From the NCBI RefSeq assembly GCF_039538765.1, contig NZ_BAABCJ010000002.1, forward strand, positions 780,173 through 844,172: DNA of 64,000 nt. Direction: 5' to 3'. The position numbers and the translations under genes are program-made. The notes below the pieces were generated by a model, which saw only the letters and a list, made by a program, of their open reading frames with translations, did not search any database and was not told where the DNA came from. The first letter of the stretch is position 1. Every line of letters begins with the position of its first letter. Below are positions 15,960 through 24,285 of the stretch, one piece after another. Source of the DNA: Zhihengliuella alba (GTDB lineage Bacteria; Actinomycetota; Actinomycetes; Actinomycetales; Micrococcaceae).

Positions 15960-17222
15960 ATGACTGGGGCCGAAACCGACGCCGCGGCCGGAACCGGCCA
16001 CAAGACCGCCTGGCCGAGGATCGCCGTCATCTCGGTGACGTTCGCCGGCATCGCCCTGCTCCTGCAGCTGGTCCAGGGCGTCCGCGACGTCGCCGCCCCG
16101 GTGTTCCTGGGGCTGAACCTGATGATCGTGGCCTACCCGCTCCAGCGCGTCCTGATGCGCTGGATGCAGCGCTACCTCGCCGCCGCGCTGACACTCGTGG
16201 CGGTGCTGGTGGTCGTCTTCGCGTTCTTCGGCGCCAGCGGGTGGGCCGTCGGCGAGCTGCTGCGCGAGCTCCCGCGCTACAACAGCCAGTTCTCCTCCCT
16301 CTGGGCGGACACGGTCGCCGCCCTGGCCGCGATCGGCATCAGCCAGTCCATGATCGTGGACCAGTTCGCCGCACTCGGAGCCGGCGGCATCGCCAGCCTG
16401 CTCAGTCCCGTGGTCGGCAACGTCACCGCAGTGCTCGGCACGCTGGTCACCGTCATCATGGCGGTCTTCTTCCTGGCCATGGACTCGGCCGGCTTCCACC
16501 GCCGGCTGGCCATGGTCCGGGCCGGCCACCCCGGCATGTCCAGCGCACTGATCAGCTTCAGCCAGGGGGTCCGCCGCTACTGGGTGGTGACCACCCTGTT
16601 CGGCTTGATCGTGGCACTGCTGGACGTCCTGGCCCTCGCGATCATCGGCGTGCCGCTGATGTGGGTCTGGGGCGTCCTGGCCTTCCTGACCAACTACATC
16701 CCGAACATCGGCTTCGTGATCGGCCTGGTGCCGCCGGCGCTGCTCGCCCTCCTCGACGGCGGCCCCGGTCCGGCCCTCGCCGTGGTCATCACCTACTCGT
16801 TCTTGAACTTCACCGTCCAGGCGATCATCCAGCCCAAGTTCGCCGGCCAGTCGGTCGGTGTCACGCCGACGCTCTCCTTCATCTCCCTGCTGTTCTGGTA
16901 CTGGGTGCTCGGATGGCTCGGCGCCCTGCTCGCCCTGCCGGCGACGCTCCTGCTCAAGGCGCTCCTAGTCGATGCGGACCCGAGCGCCCGCTGGATCAAT
17001 GCCCTCATCTCCTCCAACCCGGCCCCGGAGGTCCCGGCCGGGATGCAGGCCGCGGCGGAGGCCGCGGGTCCACCGTCATCGCCTGCGGCAGGCGCCCCGG
17101 CGCCGGACGATGGACCGGACCAGGGCCCGGACCAGGGCCCGGACGACGAGCCGGACGAGGAGCGGGATACCGGGCCGGCGTCGTCGGGGTCTTCACAAAC
17201 CGGCCCCACTGGAAGAGACTGA
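15960..17222 (+). CDS. AI-2E family transporter
   Basis: 420-residue membrane protein with the arrangement of the AI-2E (TqsA/YhhQ-like, formerly UPF0118) family: paired N-terminal helices, a soluble segment around residues 90-150 (LLRELPRYNSQFSSLW), then five or six helices including the conserved LMWVWGVLAFLTNYIPNIGFVIG signature. Members export small molecules or exchange Na+ for H+; autoinducer-2 export is proved only for some. The C-terminus after about residue 345 is a disordered Pro/Asp/Gly tail with a short repeated DQGP motif encoded by a 12-bp repeat. The ATG at 15960 fits a leaderless start. Confidence 0.85.
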   Translation: MTGAETDAAAGTGHKTAWPRIAVISVTFAGIALLLQLVQGVRDVAAPVFLGLNLMIVAYPLQRVLMRWMQRYLAAALTLVAVLVVVFAFFGASGWAVGELLRELPRYNSQFSSLWADTVAALAAIGISQSMIVDQFAALGAGGIASLLSPVVGNVTAVLGTLVTVIMAVFFLAMDSAGFHRRLAMVRAGHPGMSSALISFSQGVRRYWVVTTLFGLIVALLDVLALAIIGVPLMWVWGVLAFLTNYIPNIGFVIGLVPPALLALLDGGPGPALAVVITYSFLNFTVQAIIQPKFAGQSVGVTPTLSFISLLFWYWVLGWLGALLALPATLLLKALLVDADPSARWINALISSNPAPEVPAGMQAAAEAAGPPSSPAAGAPAPDDGPDQGPDQGPDDEPDEERDTGPASSGSSQTGPTGRD

Positions 17223-17336
17223 GCCCGAGGCACTCCGCGAGCCGGCACCCGCAGGCCCCGCCGCGCCGAATCAGTCACCGCCGGCCCGCCTCCGCCGAAG
17301 GAGGCAGCGCCGACTGCTCCGACGAAAGGCTCCCCC

Positions 17337-17759
17337 ATGACCATCGGACTGACCCCCTACCTCCAGTTCCCGGGCACCGCGCGCGAGGCGCTGGACTTCT
17401 ACCACGCGGTGTTCGGCGGCGAGCTGGACACCAGCACCTACGCCGAGGGCATGGGCGAGGAGGGCGAGAACAAGGACCTCATCATGCATGGCTCGATCTA
17501 CGTGGACCGCGGCACGCACATCATGGCCTCCGACCTGCCGCCGGGCATGGAGGGCAACGGGTTCGGCACCATGGCGCTCAGCTCCAGCGGGGACAGTCCG
17601 GACGAGGACAGCCGCCTGGAGCAGTGGTGGGAGGCCCTGTCCGACGGCGCCACGGTCAATCTGCCGCTCGAGACGGCGCCGTGGGGCGACAAGTTCGGGC
17701 AGCTGACGGACCGCTTCGGCGTCAGCTGGATGTTCAACATCGCGGCGTCGGCCTCCTAG
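17337..17759 (+). CDS. PhnB-like VOC (glyoxalase/bleomycin-resistance fold) protein
   Basis: 140 residues starting TIGLTPYLQFPGTAREALDFY, the typical PhnB/DUF1338-like opening of the vicinal-oxygen-chelate superfamily, and continuing with YHAVFGGELDTSTYAEG and the closing WGDKFGQLTDRFGVSWMFN. It probably forms a homodimer. The metal ligands of true glyoxalases are not fully kept and enzymatic function is unknown for this group. The ATG follows GACGAAAGGCTCCCCC. Monocistronic; the 3' side faces the end of the convergent MFS gene. Confidence 0.85.
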   Translation: MTIGLTPYLQFPGTAREALDFYHAVFGGELDTSTYAEGMGEEGENKDLIMHGSIYVDRGTHIMASDLPPGMEGNGFGTMALSSSGDSPDEDSRLEQWWEALSDGATVNLPLETAPWGDKFGQLTDRFGVSWMFNIAASAS

Positions 17760-17877
17760 GCCGGACACCCCGGGGTTGGCTGCCGACCCGGGCTACGGTC
17801 GGCGCCTGGGCTGCCCCGCCGTCGCGCACGGACTGAAGCGACGGCGTGCCCTGCGCGGGCTAGACCGACGGCGTGCC

Positions 17878-19131
17878 CTACGCGGACGCGTCGACTGCGG
17901 GCACCGACGGTGCCGCGGTGGGCGCCTCGGGCGTGCGGCGGCGGTGGAGCCAGCCGGCGAACAGGGCGAGCGCCAGCCCCATGAGCGCGAGGATGGTGCC
18001 CGCGAAGGCGGGGGCCTGGTAGCCGAGGCCCGCCCGGATGACCTCCGCGCCCAAGGCTGCGCCGAGTGCGTTCGCGACGTTGAGGGACGAGTGGTTCAGC
18101 GACGATGCGAGGGACTGCGCGCGGGGGGCCGAGTCCATGAGCAACGACTGCAGACCGGGTGCGAGGAGCGATCCGACGCCGCCCATGATGAACACGAAGA
18201 CCATGGCCAGCCACGGGATCGGCGACACCAGGCCGAACGTCGTCATGACGATCGCCATTGACCCCAGCGAGATGTAGAGGCTGCCGAAGACCGACCAGTC
18301 CGCCAGACGGCCGCCGACCAGGTTGCCCGCGACCATGCCGAGGCCGTAGAGGCCCAGCACGATGGGCACCACCGTGATCGGCAGTCCCGTCACGTCGGTC
18401 AGGATCGGGCTGATGTACGAGTAGACGGCGAAGAAGCCGCCGAAGCCCACGATGCCGGTGAGCATGGCGAGCCAGACGCCGCCGCTCTTGAGCGCCGAGA
18501 GCTCGGCGCGGATGCTGGCCTCGGCATGCGAGGGCCTGAACGGCACGTTGGCCTTGATCAGGATCCAGGTCAGGACGCCGATGATGCCCACCGCCACGAA
18601 CATCGAGCGCCATCCGAGCCACTGGCCGACCCACGTGAACACCGGGACGCCGACGACGTTGGCCGCGGCGAGCCCGAGGAAGATCCACGCGATGGCCCGT
18701 CCGCGCATCGTGGGCGGGACCAGCGTGGCCGCCAGGAGCGCGGCGAGCCCGAAGTACGCCCCGTGCGGGAGCCCGGAGAGGAAGCGGCTGAGGACCATGA
18801 CCTCGTAGGTCGGCGCGAAGAACGAGGACACGTTCGCGATGGTGAAGAACCCCATCAACCACAGGACCATGGTCTTCTTGGGCACGCGGGCGCCCAGTGC
18901 CGTCAGCGTCGGAGCGCCGACCACCACGCCCAGCGCGTAAGCCGTAATGAGCAGACCCATGTCCTCGTTGGCGACGCCGAGGTCCACCGCGCCCTCCTGG
19001 AGGAGGCCCATGATCGTGAATTCGGTGGCGCCGATGCCGAAGCCGCCCATGGCGAGGGCGATGACGGCAACGAGCAGTCGGCGTCCGGTCAGGAGCGACG
19101 TGGCCGTCTGCGGCGTGGCATGAGTCTGCAT
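17878..19131 (-). CDS. MFS transporter, DHA1/AraJ-type exporter
   Basis: 417 residues, twelve hydrophobic helices. The N-terminal ALAMGGFGIGATEFTIMGLLQ segment is the AraJ/YdhP-type TM1 signature, TM2-3 carry GARVPKKTMVLW, and GLPHGAYFGLAALLAATLVP is the TM4-5 region. Such proteins export sugars, purine ribosides or drugs; the substrate is not predictable. ATG at 19131. A TAGAAA element lies six bases upstream. A 27-bp imperfect duplication (17839-17885) touches the 3' end of the gene. Confidence 0.85.
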   Translation of the reverse strand: MQTHATPQTATSLLTGRRLLVAVIALAMGGFGIGATEFTIMGLLQEGAVDLGVANEDMGLLITAYALGVVVGAPTLTALGARVPKKTMVLWLMGFFTIANVSSFFAPTYEVMVLSRFLSGLPHGAYFGLAALLAATLVPPTMRGRAIAWIFLGLAAANVVGVPVFTWVGQWLGWRSMFVAVGIIGVLTWILIKANVPFRPSHAEASIRAELSALKSGGVWLAMLTGIVGFGGFFAVYSYISPILTDVTGLPITVVPIVLGLYGLGMVAGNLVGGRLADWSVFGSLYISLGSMAIVMTTFGLVSPIPWLAMVFVFIMGGVGSLLAPGLQSLLMDSAPRAQSLASSLNHSSLNVANALGAALGAEVIRAGLGYQAPAFAGTILALMGLALALFAGWLHRRRTPEAPTAAPSVPAVDASA

Positions 19132-19361
19132 CGATACTTTCTACGGTGGTGAGCGGTGTGCAACGAATGGAGCTACGGAGTATTCAACCCGGCGATGGCG
19201 CTGCTTCTTCCCCATTGTCTCGCACGCCACACGGGTTTGGCAGGTGGATGTGTCGACGATTGGTGTTATCCACAGCACGTCCAGCGAGTCGGTCCGGGCG
19301 GGCCAGCCCGGTGGCAAGATGGAGCAGGACCGCCCCAGATCGCGACGACCGTGGAGGAACG

Positions 19362-20015
19362 ATGCCCGACGCCACCGAACAAGACGCCGCCGACGGCGCC
19401 CTCCGGACCGGTCCGGCTCCGGCCGAGACCGGCCTCGTCATCGGAGAGGACGGCCTGGCCCGCCCGGTCTGGGCATCGCGCGATCCCCTCCTGCGCGAGT
19501 ACTACGACGCGGAGTGGGGACTGCCGGTCCGCGACGAGCAGGGCGTGTACGAGCGGTTGACGCTCGAGGCCTTCCAGTCCGGGCTCTCGTGGGCGACGAT
19601 CCTGCGCAAGCGGCCGGCATTCCGCGAGGCCTTCGCGGGCTTCGATCCGGACGCGGTGGCCGCGTTCGGCGACGACGACGTCGAACGCCTCATGCAGGAT
19701 GAGCGCATCGTCCGGAACCGTCGGAAGATCGAGGCGGCCGTCGCCAACGCCCGGGCCACGGTCGCGCTCCGGGCCGACGGCGGCTTGGCGGAGTTCGTGT
19801 GGTCCTTCCGGCCGGAGGCGACGCCGGAGCCCACCACATGGCTCGAGGTCCCGTCCCGCTCGGAGGAGTCGGTCGCCCTGTCGAAGGCCCTGAAGAAGCG
19901 GGGGTTCACTTTCGTCGGGCCCACCACGATGTTCGCGCTCATGGAGGCCATCGGGATCGTCGATACCCACCTGGTCGGCAGCCATAGGCGCGGGACTAGC
20001 GGCGTGTGGGCCTGA
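19362..20015 (+). CDS. tag: DNA-3-methyladenine glycosylase I
   Basis: 217 residues. The helix-hairpin-helix glycosylase of the Tag family is recognised from EYYDAEWGLPVRDEQGVYERL, LEAFQSGLSWATILRKR and the C-terminal KALKKRGFTFVGPTTMFALMEA; the conserved zinc-site His residues are in VDTHLVGSHRRG. The enzyme removes 3-methyladenine from alkylated DNA. The open frame runs back to 19146, but the ATG at 19362 has a GGAGGA ribosome site five bases before it. Compared with E. coli Tag (187 residues) there is an extra N-terminal 30 residues. It ends one base before the convergent furA stop. Confidence 0.9.
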   Translation: MPDATEQDAADGALRTGPAPAETGLVIGEDGLARPVWASRDPLLREYYDAEWGLPVRDEQGVYERLTLEAFQSGLSWATILRKRPAFREAFAGFDPDAVAAFGDDDVERLMQDERIVRNRRKIEAAVANARATVALRADGGLAEFVWSFRPEATPEPTTWLEVPSRSEESVALSKALKKRGFTFVGPTTMFALMEAIGIVDTHLVGSHRRGTSGVWA

Positions 20016-20016
20016 A

Positions 20017-20448
20017 TCAGGCCTCGGCGAGGTCCTTGCAGGACGGGCAGACGCCCCAGTAGAGGACCTCCGCCTCGTCGATCTCGAAACCGTGGTGGTG
20101 GGACGGCGCCAGGCAGGGGGCCTCCCCGACGGCGCAGTCCACGTCGGCGATGTTGCCGCACGAGCGGCACACCACGTGGTGGTGGTTGTCGCCGACGCGG
20201 GCCTCGTAGCGGGCGTTGTGCCCGTGCGGCTGGATGCGCCGGATGGCCCCGAGCCGGGTCAGGAGCCGCAGCGAGTCGTAGACCGCCTGGTGGGAGACGG
20301 CGGGGTGATCCTGCCGGACCGCGTCGATGATCGTGTCCGTGTCGGCATGCGGATTCCCGGCGACGGCGGAGAGCACGGCGCGGCGCGGTCGCGTCACCCG
20401 CAGGGACGCGTCGCGGAGCACTCGCTCGAGATCCACCGTTTCAGTCAC
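20017..20448 (-). CDS. furA: Fur-family regulator, FurA type
   Basis: 143 residues. N-terminal winged helix (RVTRPRRAVLSAVAGNPHADTDTI, HPAVSHQAVYDSLRLLTRLG), then the dimerisation domain with metal ligands in NHHHVVCRSCG and CPSC near the end (two CxxC motifs for structural zinc). In actinobacteria FurA usually lies directly before katG and represses it; here no catalase gene follows, since the next gene is the convergent tag. GTG start at 20448 without ribosome site; the promoter lies just upstream, so the message is likely leaderless. The upstream dyad suggests self-control by iron or peroxide. Confidence 0.88.
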   Translation of the reverse strand: MTETVDLERVLRDASLRVTRPRRAVLSAVAGNPHADTDTIIDAVRQDHPAVSHQAVYDSLRLLTRLGAIRRIQPHGHNARYEARVGDNHHHVVCRSCGNIADVDCAVGEAPCLAPSHHHGFEIDEAEVLYWGVCPSCKDLAEA

Positions 20449-20454
20449 GGGTAA

Positions 20455-20485
20455 CAGTCTGCCCTGTCTCTTGAAATAGTCAAGA
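20455..20485 (-). promoter_or_regulatory. furA promoter with overlapping FurA-type box
   Basis: On the minus strand TCTTGACTATTTCAAGA (20469-20485) is a dyad TCTTGA-N5-TCAAGA. The embedded TTGACT serves as -35, and 17 bases later AGACTG (20455-20460) is a poor -10, six bases before the GTG. From memory, actinobacterial FurA boxes start with a similar (A)TCTTGACT sequence. A repressor here would block polymerase directly. Confidence 0.6.
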
Positions 20486-20541
20486 TAAGAGGCGGGAGTG
20501 TAGGCGATGCCACACGGTCGGTCGAGCCGCGTGAAGCCGAC

Positions 20542-21021
20542 TCAGACGGGGCGATCGGCGATGAGGCGCGCGGCGCCGTCGTACTCGACGGCGGTGCGGA
20601 TGCGCTCGCACATCCGCTCCGGCATCTCGGGGAGCCCGTCGAGCGGGAACCAGCCCGCTGCGGTGGACTCGTCGTCGGCCGGACGGGGCTCTCCCCCGAG
20701 ATGGCGGCAGAGGAAGGTGTGGTCGAGGTACTGCGCGCGGTCGCCGTTGACGTGGACCACCTCCGGGGAGACGCCGACGGCTGCGAGCCCGACGACGTCG
20801 CAGCGGACCGCTGCCTCCTCCTCCACCTCGCGGACGGCCGCGACGGCGGGATGCTCGCCCGGGTCGACAATGCCGGTGACGGGCGTCCACACCCCGGTGT
20901 CCGATCGTCGGACCAGGAGTACCTCGCTCTCGCGGAGGACGACGGCGGTGACACCGATCAGCCAGAGCGGATCGTGTCCGATGTGCTCGCGGAGGCGCAG
21001 GACGAAGTCGGGAACCGGCAT
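20542..21021 (-). CDS. NUDIX hydrolase
   Basis: 159 residues with the Nudix box as GIVDPGEHPAVAAVREVEEE followed by AAV: the G-x5-E-x7-REVxEE pattern is intact except that the final conserved Gly is Ala. The N-terminus (RLREHIGHDPLWLIGVTAVV) is like the common actinobacterial ADP-ribose/NADH-type family. It hydrolyses a nucleoside diphosphate linked to another group; substrate unknown. A TAGTCT -10 lies six bases before the ATG, so it is probably leaderless. Confidence 0.88.
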   Translation of the reverse strand: MPVPDFVLRLREHIGHDPLWLIGVTAVVLRESEVLLVRRSDTGVWTPVTGIVDPGEHPAVAAVREVEEEAAVRCDVVGLAAVGVSPEVVHVNGDRAQYLDHTFLCRHLGGEPRPADDESTAAGWFPLDGLPEMPERMCERIRTAVEYDGAARLIADRPV

Positions 21022-21027
21022 GCGGCC

Positions 21028-21033
21028 AGACTA
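21028..21033 (-). promoter_or_regulatory. -10 element TAGTCT for a leaderless message
   Basis: TAGTCT on the minus strand is six bases upstream of the NUDIX ATG (21021); no ribosome site. Confidence 0.5.
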
Positions 21034-21190
21034 GCGGTGCCCCACCCGTGGGTCGTGGCCCTCGATTCTGATCCGGCGTTCCAAAAATGTTCTACTGATG
21101 CTCGGACGCAGAGACGCGACGCAAAGAGCGGTCAGCGGGAGCGGCCGCACAGGCGGCCGGCCGACGGCCGCTCACTGACGAGGAGGACCC

Positions 21191-21736
21191 GTGAAGAAGT
21201 TCGACCGACGCCCCCTGGCCCTCGTGGCCGCCACGCTGCTGCTGGGCCTCGCGGCCTGCGGACCGGGCGACGGCGGGCAGAACGGCACCGGCGACGACTC
21301 GGCCGCCACGGCCCCCACGGCCGCCGGGACGGAGGGAACGACCGACGCGCCGGCGCCCGGGTCCGAGTCCGGGTCGGATGCCGACGGGGCGGACCGCCGG
21401 ATCGATGTCGAGGCCATCGGCGACGGACCCATCGGACTGACGACGGCCGAGGCGGCCCAGAACGGCGACGACGCGTCGGGCCGCCTGATCACGGGCCCCG
21501 GTGGCTGTTTCGCCGTGGTGGACAACGCGGAGCCGCAGCTTCTGCTCTTCCCCGAGGACGCCGAGTTCGTGCTGCGCGACGGCCAGCCGTCGGTGACCAC
21601 CTCCGGGCTCGGCACGGTGGAGGTCGGCAAGCAGTTCGACTTCTCCGCCGAGGCCGTGGCACTCGAGGACACCGCGGGCATCCCGGATCGCTGCACGCAC
21701 GGTGAGGCGACCGAGGTGCTCCTGCTCGCCGAATAG
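21191..21736 (+). CDS. Lipoprotein of unknown function
   Basis: 181 residues. A lipoprotein signal peptide (basic MKKFDRRP, hydrophobic stretch, LAAC lipobox with Cys at residue 23) is followed by a Gly/Asp/Thr-rich spacer to about residue 70 and then a small folded domain of about 100 residues containing two cysteines (GPGGCFAVVD and PDRCTHGEA) that could form a disulfide. The protein is expected to sit on the outer face of the membrane. I do not recognise the family. GAGGAGGA ribosome site at the start. No operon partner. Confidence 0.75.
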   Translation: MKKFDRRPLALVAATLLLGLAACGPGDGGQNGTGDDSAATAPTAAGTEGTTDAPAPGSESGSDADGADRRIDVEAIGDGPIGLTTAEAAQNGDDASGRLITGPGGCFAVVDNAEPQLLLFPEDAEFVLRDGQPSVTTSGLGTVEVGKQFDFSAEAVALEDTAGIPDRCTHGEATEVLLLAE

Positions 21737-21759
21737 GACTCGACGAGCAGGACGTGGCG

Positions 21760-21805
21760 GTAGGGCGCGTCAGGACGGGGCAGTAGCGCGCGTCAGGACG
21801 GGGCC
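21760..21805. repeat. Tandem 23-bp duplication at the end of the truncated kinase
   Basis: Two adjacent 23-base copies (21760-21782 and 21783-21805) differ at two positions. The second copy supplies the last codons and stop of the truncated kinase. Confidence 0.7.
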
Positions 21806-22392
21806 AGGTCGCGGCTGCGCACCACCCGGGCCGCATGCCCGGCCGCGGCGCGGAGGGCCTCCTCGGTCTGGGCTCCCCGCAGGTGAGCGTCCAGGAAGGC
21901 GGCGAAGAAACCGTCGCCGGCACCGTTGGTGTCGACGACGTCGTCCACCGGAACCGCCTCGACCTCCAGGAAGCCGTCCTCGGGCGTGAGCGCCGTGGCG
22001 CCCTCCGCACCGTGCGTGCACACGGCCAGCCGGGCGCCGGCGTCGACTCGGGCACGGAGGAAGTCCCGCCACGCGGGCAGCCCGTCCGAGCTGAGGAAGA
22101 CGTGCGTGCCCTGCTCCAACCACGGTCGGTGGAAGTCGCTGTCGCCGTCGTAGTCGTGCAGGTCCACCCAGGCGTCGCGTCCGCGCTCGCGCGCGGCCGC
22201 GAGGACCGGCAGCGCGTGCGGCGCGAGATCGACCACGACGGCCGATGCGGCGTCCAGGACCTCGACCACGCGGCGTGGGAGGCCGTCGACGCGCTCGGGC
22301 TCCCCGGGCGTCTGCAGGTAGATGGAGACGCGACCGCCCAGCGAATCCATGAGGTTGAGATGCTTCTCGGTCCTCCCTCCGCGGCGCAGCAA
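21793..22392 (-). pseudogene. PfkB-family carbohydrate kinase, N-terminally truncated
   Basis: About 199 codons match the middle and C-terminal part of a ribokinase-type sugar kinase: RTEKHLNLMDSLGGRVSIYL, AVVVDLAPHALPVLAAARERG, and the catalytic DTNGAGDGFFAAFL with the Asp base. Intact members have about 300 residues; the first third, with the substrate-binding GD motifs, is absent. No ATG or GTG is available at the break: the frame can only start at TTG 22392 or at an internal ATG (22350). Upstream, the same frame stays open to the TAG that ends the RraA-like gene. A hairpin lies across the junction. It looks like a remnant left by a deletion. Confidence 0.7.
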
Positions 22393-22415
22393 ATCGCTGC
22401 GTAGCGATTCGCTGC
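22386..22415 (-). other. 13-bp hairpin at the break of the kinase gene
   Basis: Minus strand: a 13-bp stem with one G-U pair and loop ACGC. It may act as terminator for the RraA-like gene (stop at 22453) or be the scar of the deletion that removed the kinase N-terminus. Confidence 0.5.
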
Positions 22416-22452
22416 CTAGCGGCTCGGGTCCGAGGGGCGCGAACGCGCGGGC

Positions 22453-23136
22453 CTAGTCAGGCAGCCCGGCCGTGTCACCGCCGGCGGCGAGGCCGGCCTC
22501 GATCTTCCGGCGGTGCGCCGCCTCCCAGTCGCCGAGGCTCTGGGACTCCTCGCCGGCGTCGCGCTCGACCGCGGCGCCGAGCAGCTCGGCCGCCCGGTGC
22601 GCCTCGACCACCACGATGCCCTCCTCGTCGGCCACGACGACGTCGCCGGTGCGCACCCGGACCCCGCCGACGGTGGCCTCACCGGACGGGAGGACGCCCT
22701 GCTTGGTGCCGGGTTTCGGGAACACGCCGCGGGCGAAGACCGGGAACTCCGCGTCGCGGACCTCCTGGAGGTCGCGGATGGTGCCGTCGACGACGAAGGC
22801 CGCGATGCCGCGGCGCTGGGCGACCGCGCAGACATTGCCGCCGGCGACGGCGAGCGGCGATCCGCCGGAGTCGACGACGATCACGGATCCCGGCTCCGCA
22901 CGGTAGATCGCGGCGTGCATCATGAGGTTGTCGCCGGGGACGCAGCGCACCGCGTAGGCGGGGCCGGTCACGCGCGGCATGCCCGGCCAGAGGGGGCCGA
23001 TCCCCGGATCCATGACGCGGTCGACGTCGACCAGGTCGGCGACGGAGGTGGGCGAGACATCCGGAAGCAGGTCGGTCGGCCGGCGCGTCTCTCCGAGTTC
23101 GCGGTCGGCACCGTGCGCAGTTGCGTCGTCAGTCAT
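22453..23136 (-). CDS. RraA-like / 4-carboxy-4-hydroxy-2-oxoadipate aldolase family protein
   Basis: 227 residues. The RraA/dimethylmenaquinone methyltransferase fold is recognised by VTGPAYAVRCVPGDNLMMHA, VIVVDSGGSPLAVAGGNVCAVA and the active-site run GIAAFVVDGTIRDLQEV, with the Arg-Asp that bind substrate and metal in the aldolases. Group members split 4-hydroxy-4-methyl-2-oxoglutarate-type compounds or decarboxylate oxaloacetate; sequence alone does not settle which. ATG at 23136 rather than the longer frame from 23175. It precedes a broken sugar kinase, suggesting that a small sugar-acid pathway once stood here. Confidence 0.8.
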   Translation of the reverse strand: MTDDATAHGADRELGETRRPTDLLPDVSPTSVADLVDVDRVMDPGIGPLWPGMPRVTGPAYAVRCVPGDNLMMHAAIYRAEPGSVIVVDSGGSPLAVAGGNVCAVAQRRGIAAFVVDGTIRDLQEVRDAEFPVFARGVFPKPGTKQGVLPSGEATVGGVRVRTGDVVVADEEGIVVVEAHRAAELLGAAVERDAGEESQSLGDWEAAHRRKIEAGLAAGGDTAGLPD

Positions 23137-23189
23137 ACCCGTAGCAAACCATGCACCGGGCCTGCGCGACAGCATCGATTGAGCCCACT

Positions 23190-23237
23190 AAAAAGACTCC
23201 GCCGGCCTCCTGCTGTGCGCGGGATGCCGACGGAGTC
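23190..23237 (-). terminator. Terminator of the tRNA-Ala(CGC) gene
   Basis: Minus strand: 12-bp stem GACTCCGTCGGC/GCCGGCGGAGTC followed by TTTTTA, a classical intrinsic terminator. It begins seven bases after the tRNA. Confidence 0.9.
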
Positions 23238-23243
23238 CAGATG

Positions 23244-23316
23244 TGGAGCTTAGGGGAATCGAACCCCTGACCTTTTCATTGCGAACGAAACGCTCTACCA
23301 ACTGAGCTAAAGCCCC
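23244..23316 (-). tRNA. tRNA-Ala, anticodon CGC
   Basis: 73 bases, full cloverleaf. The anticodon loop TTCGCAA gives CGC for GCG codons. The acceptor stem GGGGCTT/AAGCTCC again has the G3-U70 alanine identity pair. T loop TTCGATT. CCA is not encoded. It is the second alanine isoacceptor in the window, 7.5 kb from the first and on the same strand. Confidence 0.95.
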
Positions 23317-23418
23317 ATGCCGACTGCTGCGAGTCGGACGAAAGCTAGATTAGCCCCGGAACCGGCCTCGGCCCAAATTCTCGCGTCGGACCCGCGGCGA
23401 CGCCCACGTCGCGCGCCC

Positions 23419-23637
23419 CTACTCGGCGGGCTGCTCCGACTTGTGCTTCTCCGCGGCCTCGCGGGACGCGGCATACTGGCGCTCCACGTACGCCTCGAAC
23501 TCGGAGCGCTCGACGCGCCACAGGCCGCGTCCGCCGATCTGGATGGCCGGCAGCTCGCCGGAGCGCACCAGCCCTCGGACCACGGGCATGTTGACGTTGA
23601 GCTCCTCGGCCACGTCTTCGAGTCGCATGAATCGCAT
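23419..23637 (-). CDS. Small helix-turn-helix (excisionase-type, HTH_17) DNA-binding protein
   Basis: 72 residues. MRFMRLEDVAEELNVNMPVV and GELPAIQIGGRGLWRVERSEFEAYVER form the winged-HTH of the excisionase/AlpA group widespread as single-copy regulators in actinobacteria; it ends with a lysine-rich tail. No phage or integrase gene is near, so it is probably a chromosomal regulator rather than an excisionase. ATG 23637 is chosen because the domain starts there and TAAATT lies seven bases upstream (leaderless); a second in-frame ATG is at 23628. Its targets are unknown. Confidence 0.75.
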   Translation of the reverse strand: MRFMRLEDVAEELNVNMPVVRGLVRSGELPAIQIGGRGLWRVERSEFEAYVERQYAASREAAEKHKSEQPAE

Positions 23638-23802
23638 ACACACGAATTTACAGCCATCAAACGCTCCCATCCATCCCCGGCCTCCGCCTGTGGAGGGAGA
23701 GCGGTCACGACCGCCCCGAACGTGCATGCGACGCAACACTTTGAGCGCCTCGCGCGCCAGCGCCTACCGTTAGAGCACATCCCTATCCGGACGAGGAACC
23801 CC

Positions 23803-24285
23803 ATGTCATCGCAGCGCTACCAACTCGACGCCACGGACAAGCGCATCCTGCTGGCGCTCGACGAGGATCCTCGCGTTCCCACGCTCATGCTCTCCCAGCA
23901 GCTCGGCCTCGCCCGAGGCACGGTCCAGTCCCGCCTGGAGAAGCTCGCCGCCGCCGGGGTCCTGCTCGAGAACAGCATCCGGGTCACCCCCGCAGCGCTC
24001 GGTCACCCGGTCTCGGCGTCCGTCGACGCGCAGGTGGAGCAGTCCAGGCTGGACGACGCCGTCGCGGCCCTCGCCGAGATCCCGGAGGTCCTGGAGTGCC
24101 TGGCCCCAGCAGGCGACACGGACCTGCGGATCCGGATCGTCGCCCGCGACAGCGACCACCTCTACCGGGTGTCGGAGCAGATCCGGCTCTGCCCGGGCAT
24201 CGAGCGCACGTCCACCACGATGTTCCTGCGCCAACTCATCCCGTTCCGGACGCGCGGCCTCCTCGCCGACGAGCAGGACCGCTAG
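23803..24285 (+). CDS. Lrp/AsnC-family regulator
   Basis: 160 residues: an N-terminal HTH (LDATDKRILLALDEDPRVPTL, LGLARGTVQSRLEKLAAAGVL) and a C-terminal RAM/AsnC effector domain (ASVDAQVEQSRLDDAVAAL). Lrp-type proteins form octamers and respond to amino acids or related compounds. The open frame extends from 23317, but the ATG at 23803 starts exactly at the domain and has a GAGGAA site. No obvious target is adjacent; the downstream gene is convergent with a four-base overlap. Confidence 0.87.
   Translation: MSSQRYQLDATDKRILLALDEDPRVPTLMLSQQLGLARGTVQSRLEKLAAAGVLLENSIRVTPAALGHPVSASVDAQVEQSRLDDAVAALAEIPEVLECLAPAGDTDLRIRIVARDSDHLYRVSEQIRLCPGIERTSTTMFLRQLIPFRTRGLLADEQDR

Noticed and set aside
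17839..17885. 27-bp imperfect duplication between the PhnB-like and MFS genes as an attachment site
   Set aside because: Short, imperfect and not tied to a tRNA or recombinase; probably a local slippage event.
21793..22392. A complete small sugar kinase
   Set aside because: The substrate-binding N-terminal third is missing and no normal start codon exists at the break, so it is listed as a pseudogene.
23419..23637. Phage excisionase marking a prophage or integrated element
   Set aside because: No integrase, attachment-site duplication of the nearby tRNA, or other phage gene is present; this small HTH family is common as a chromosomal regulator.
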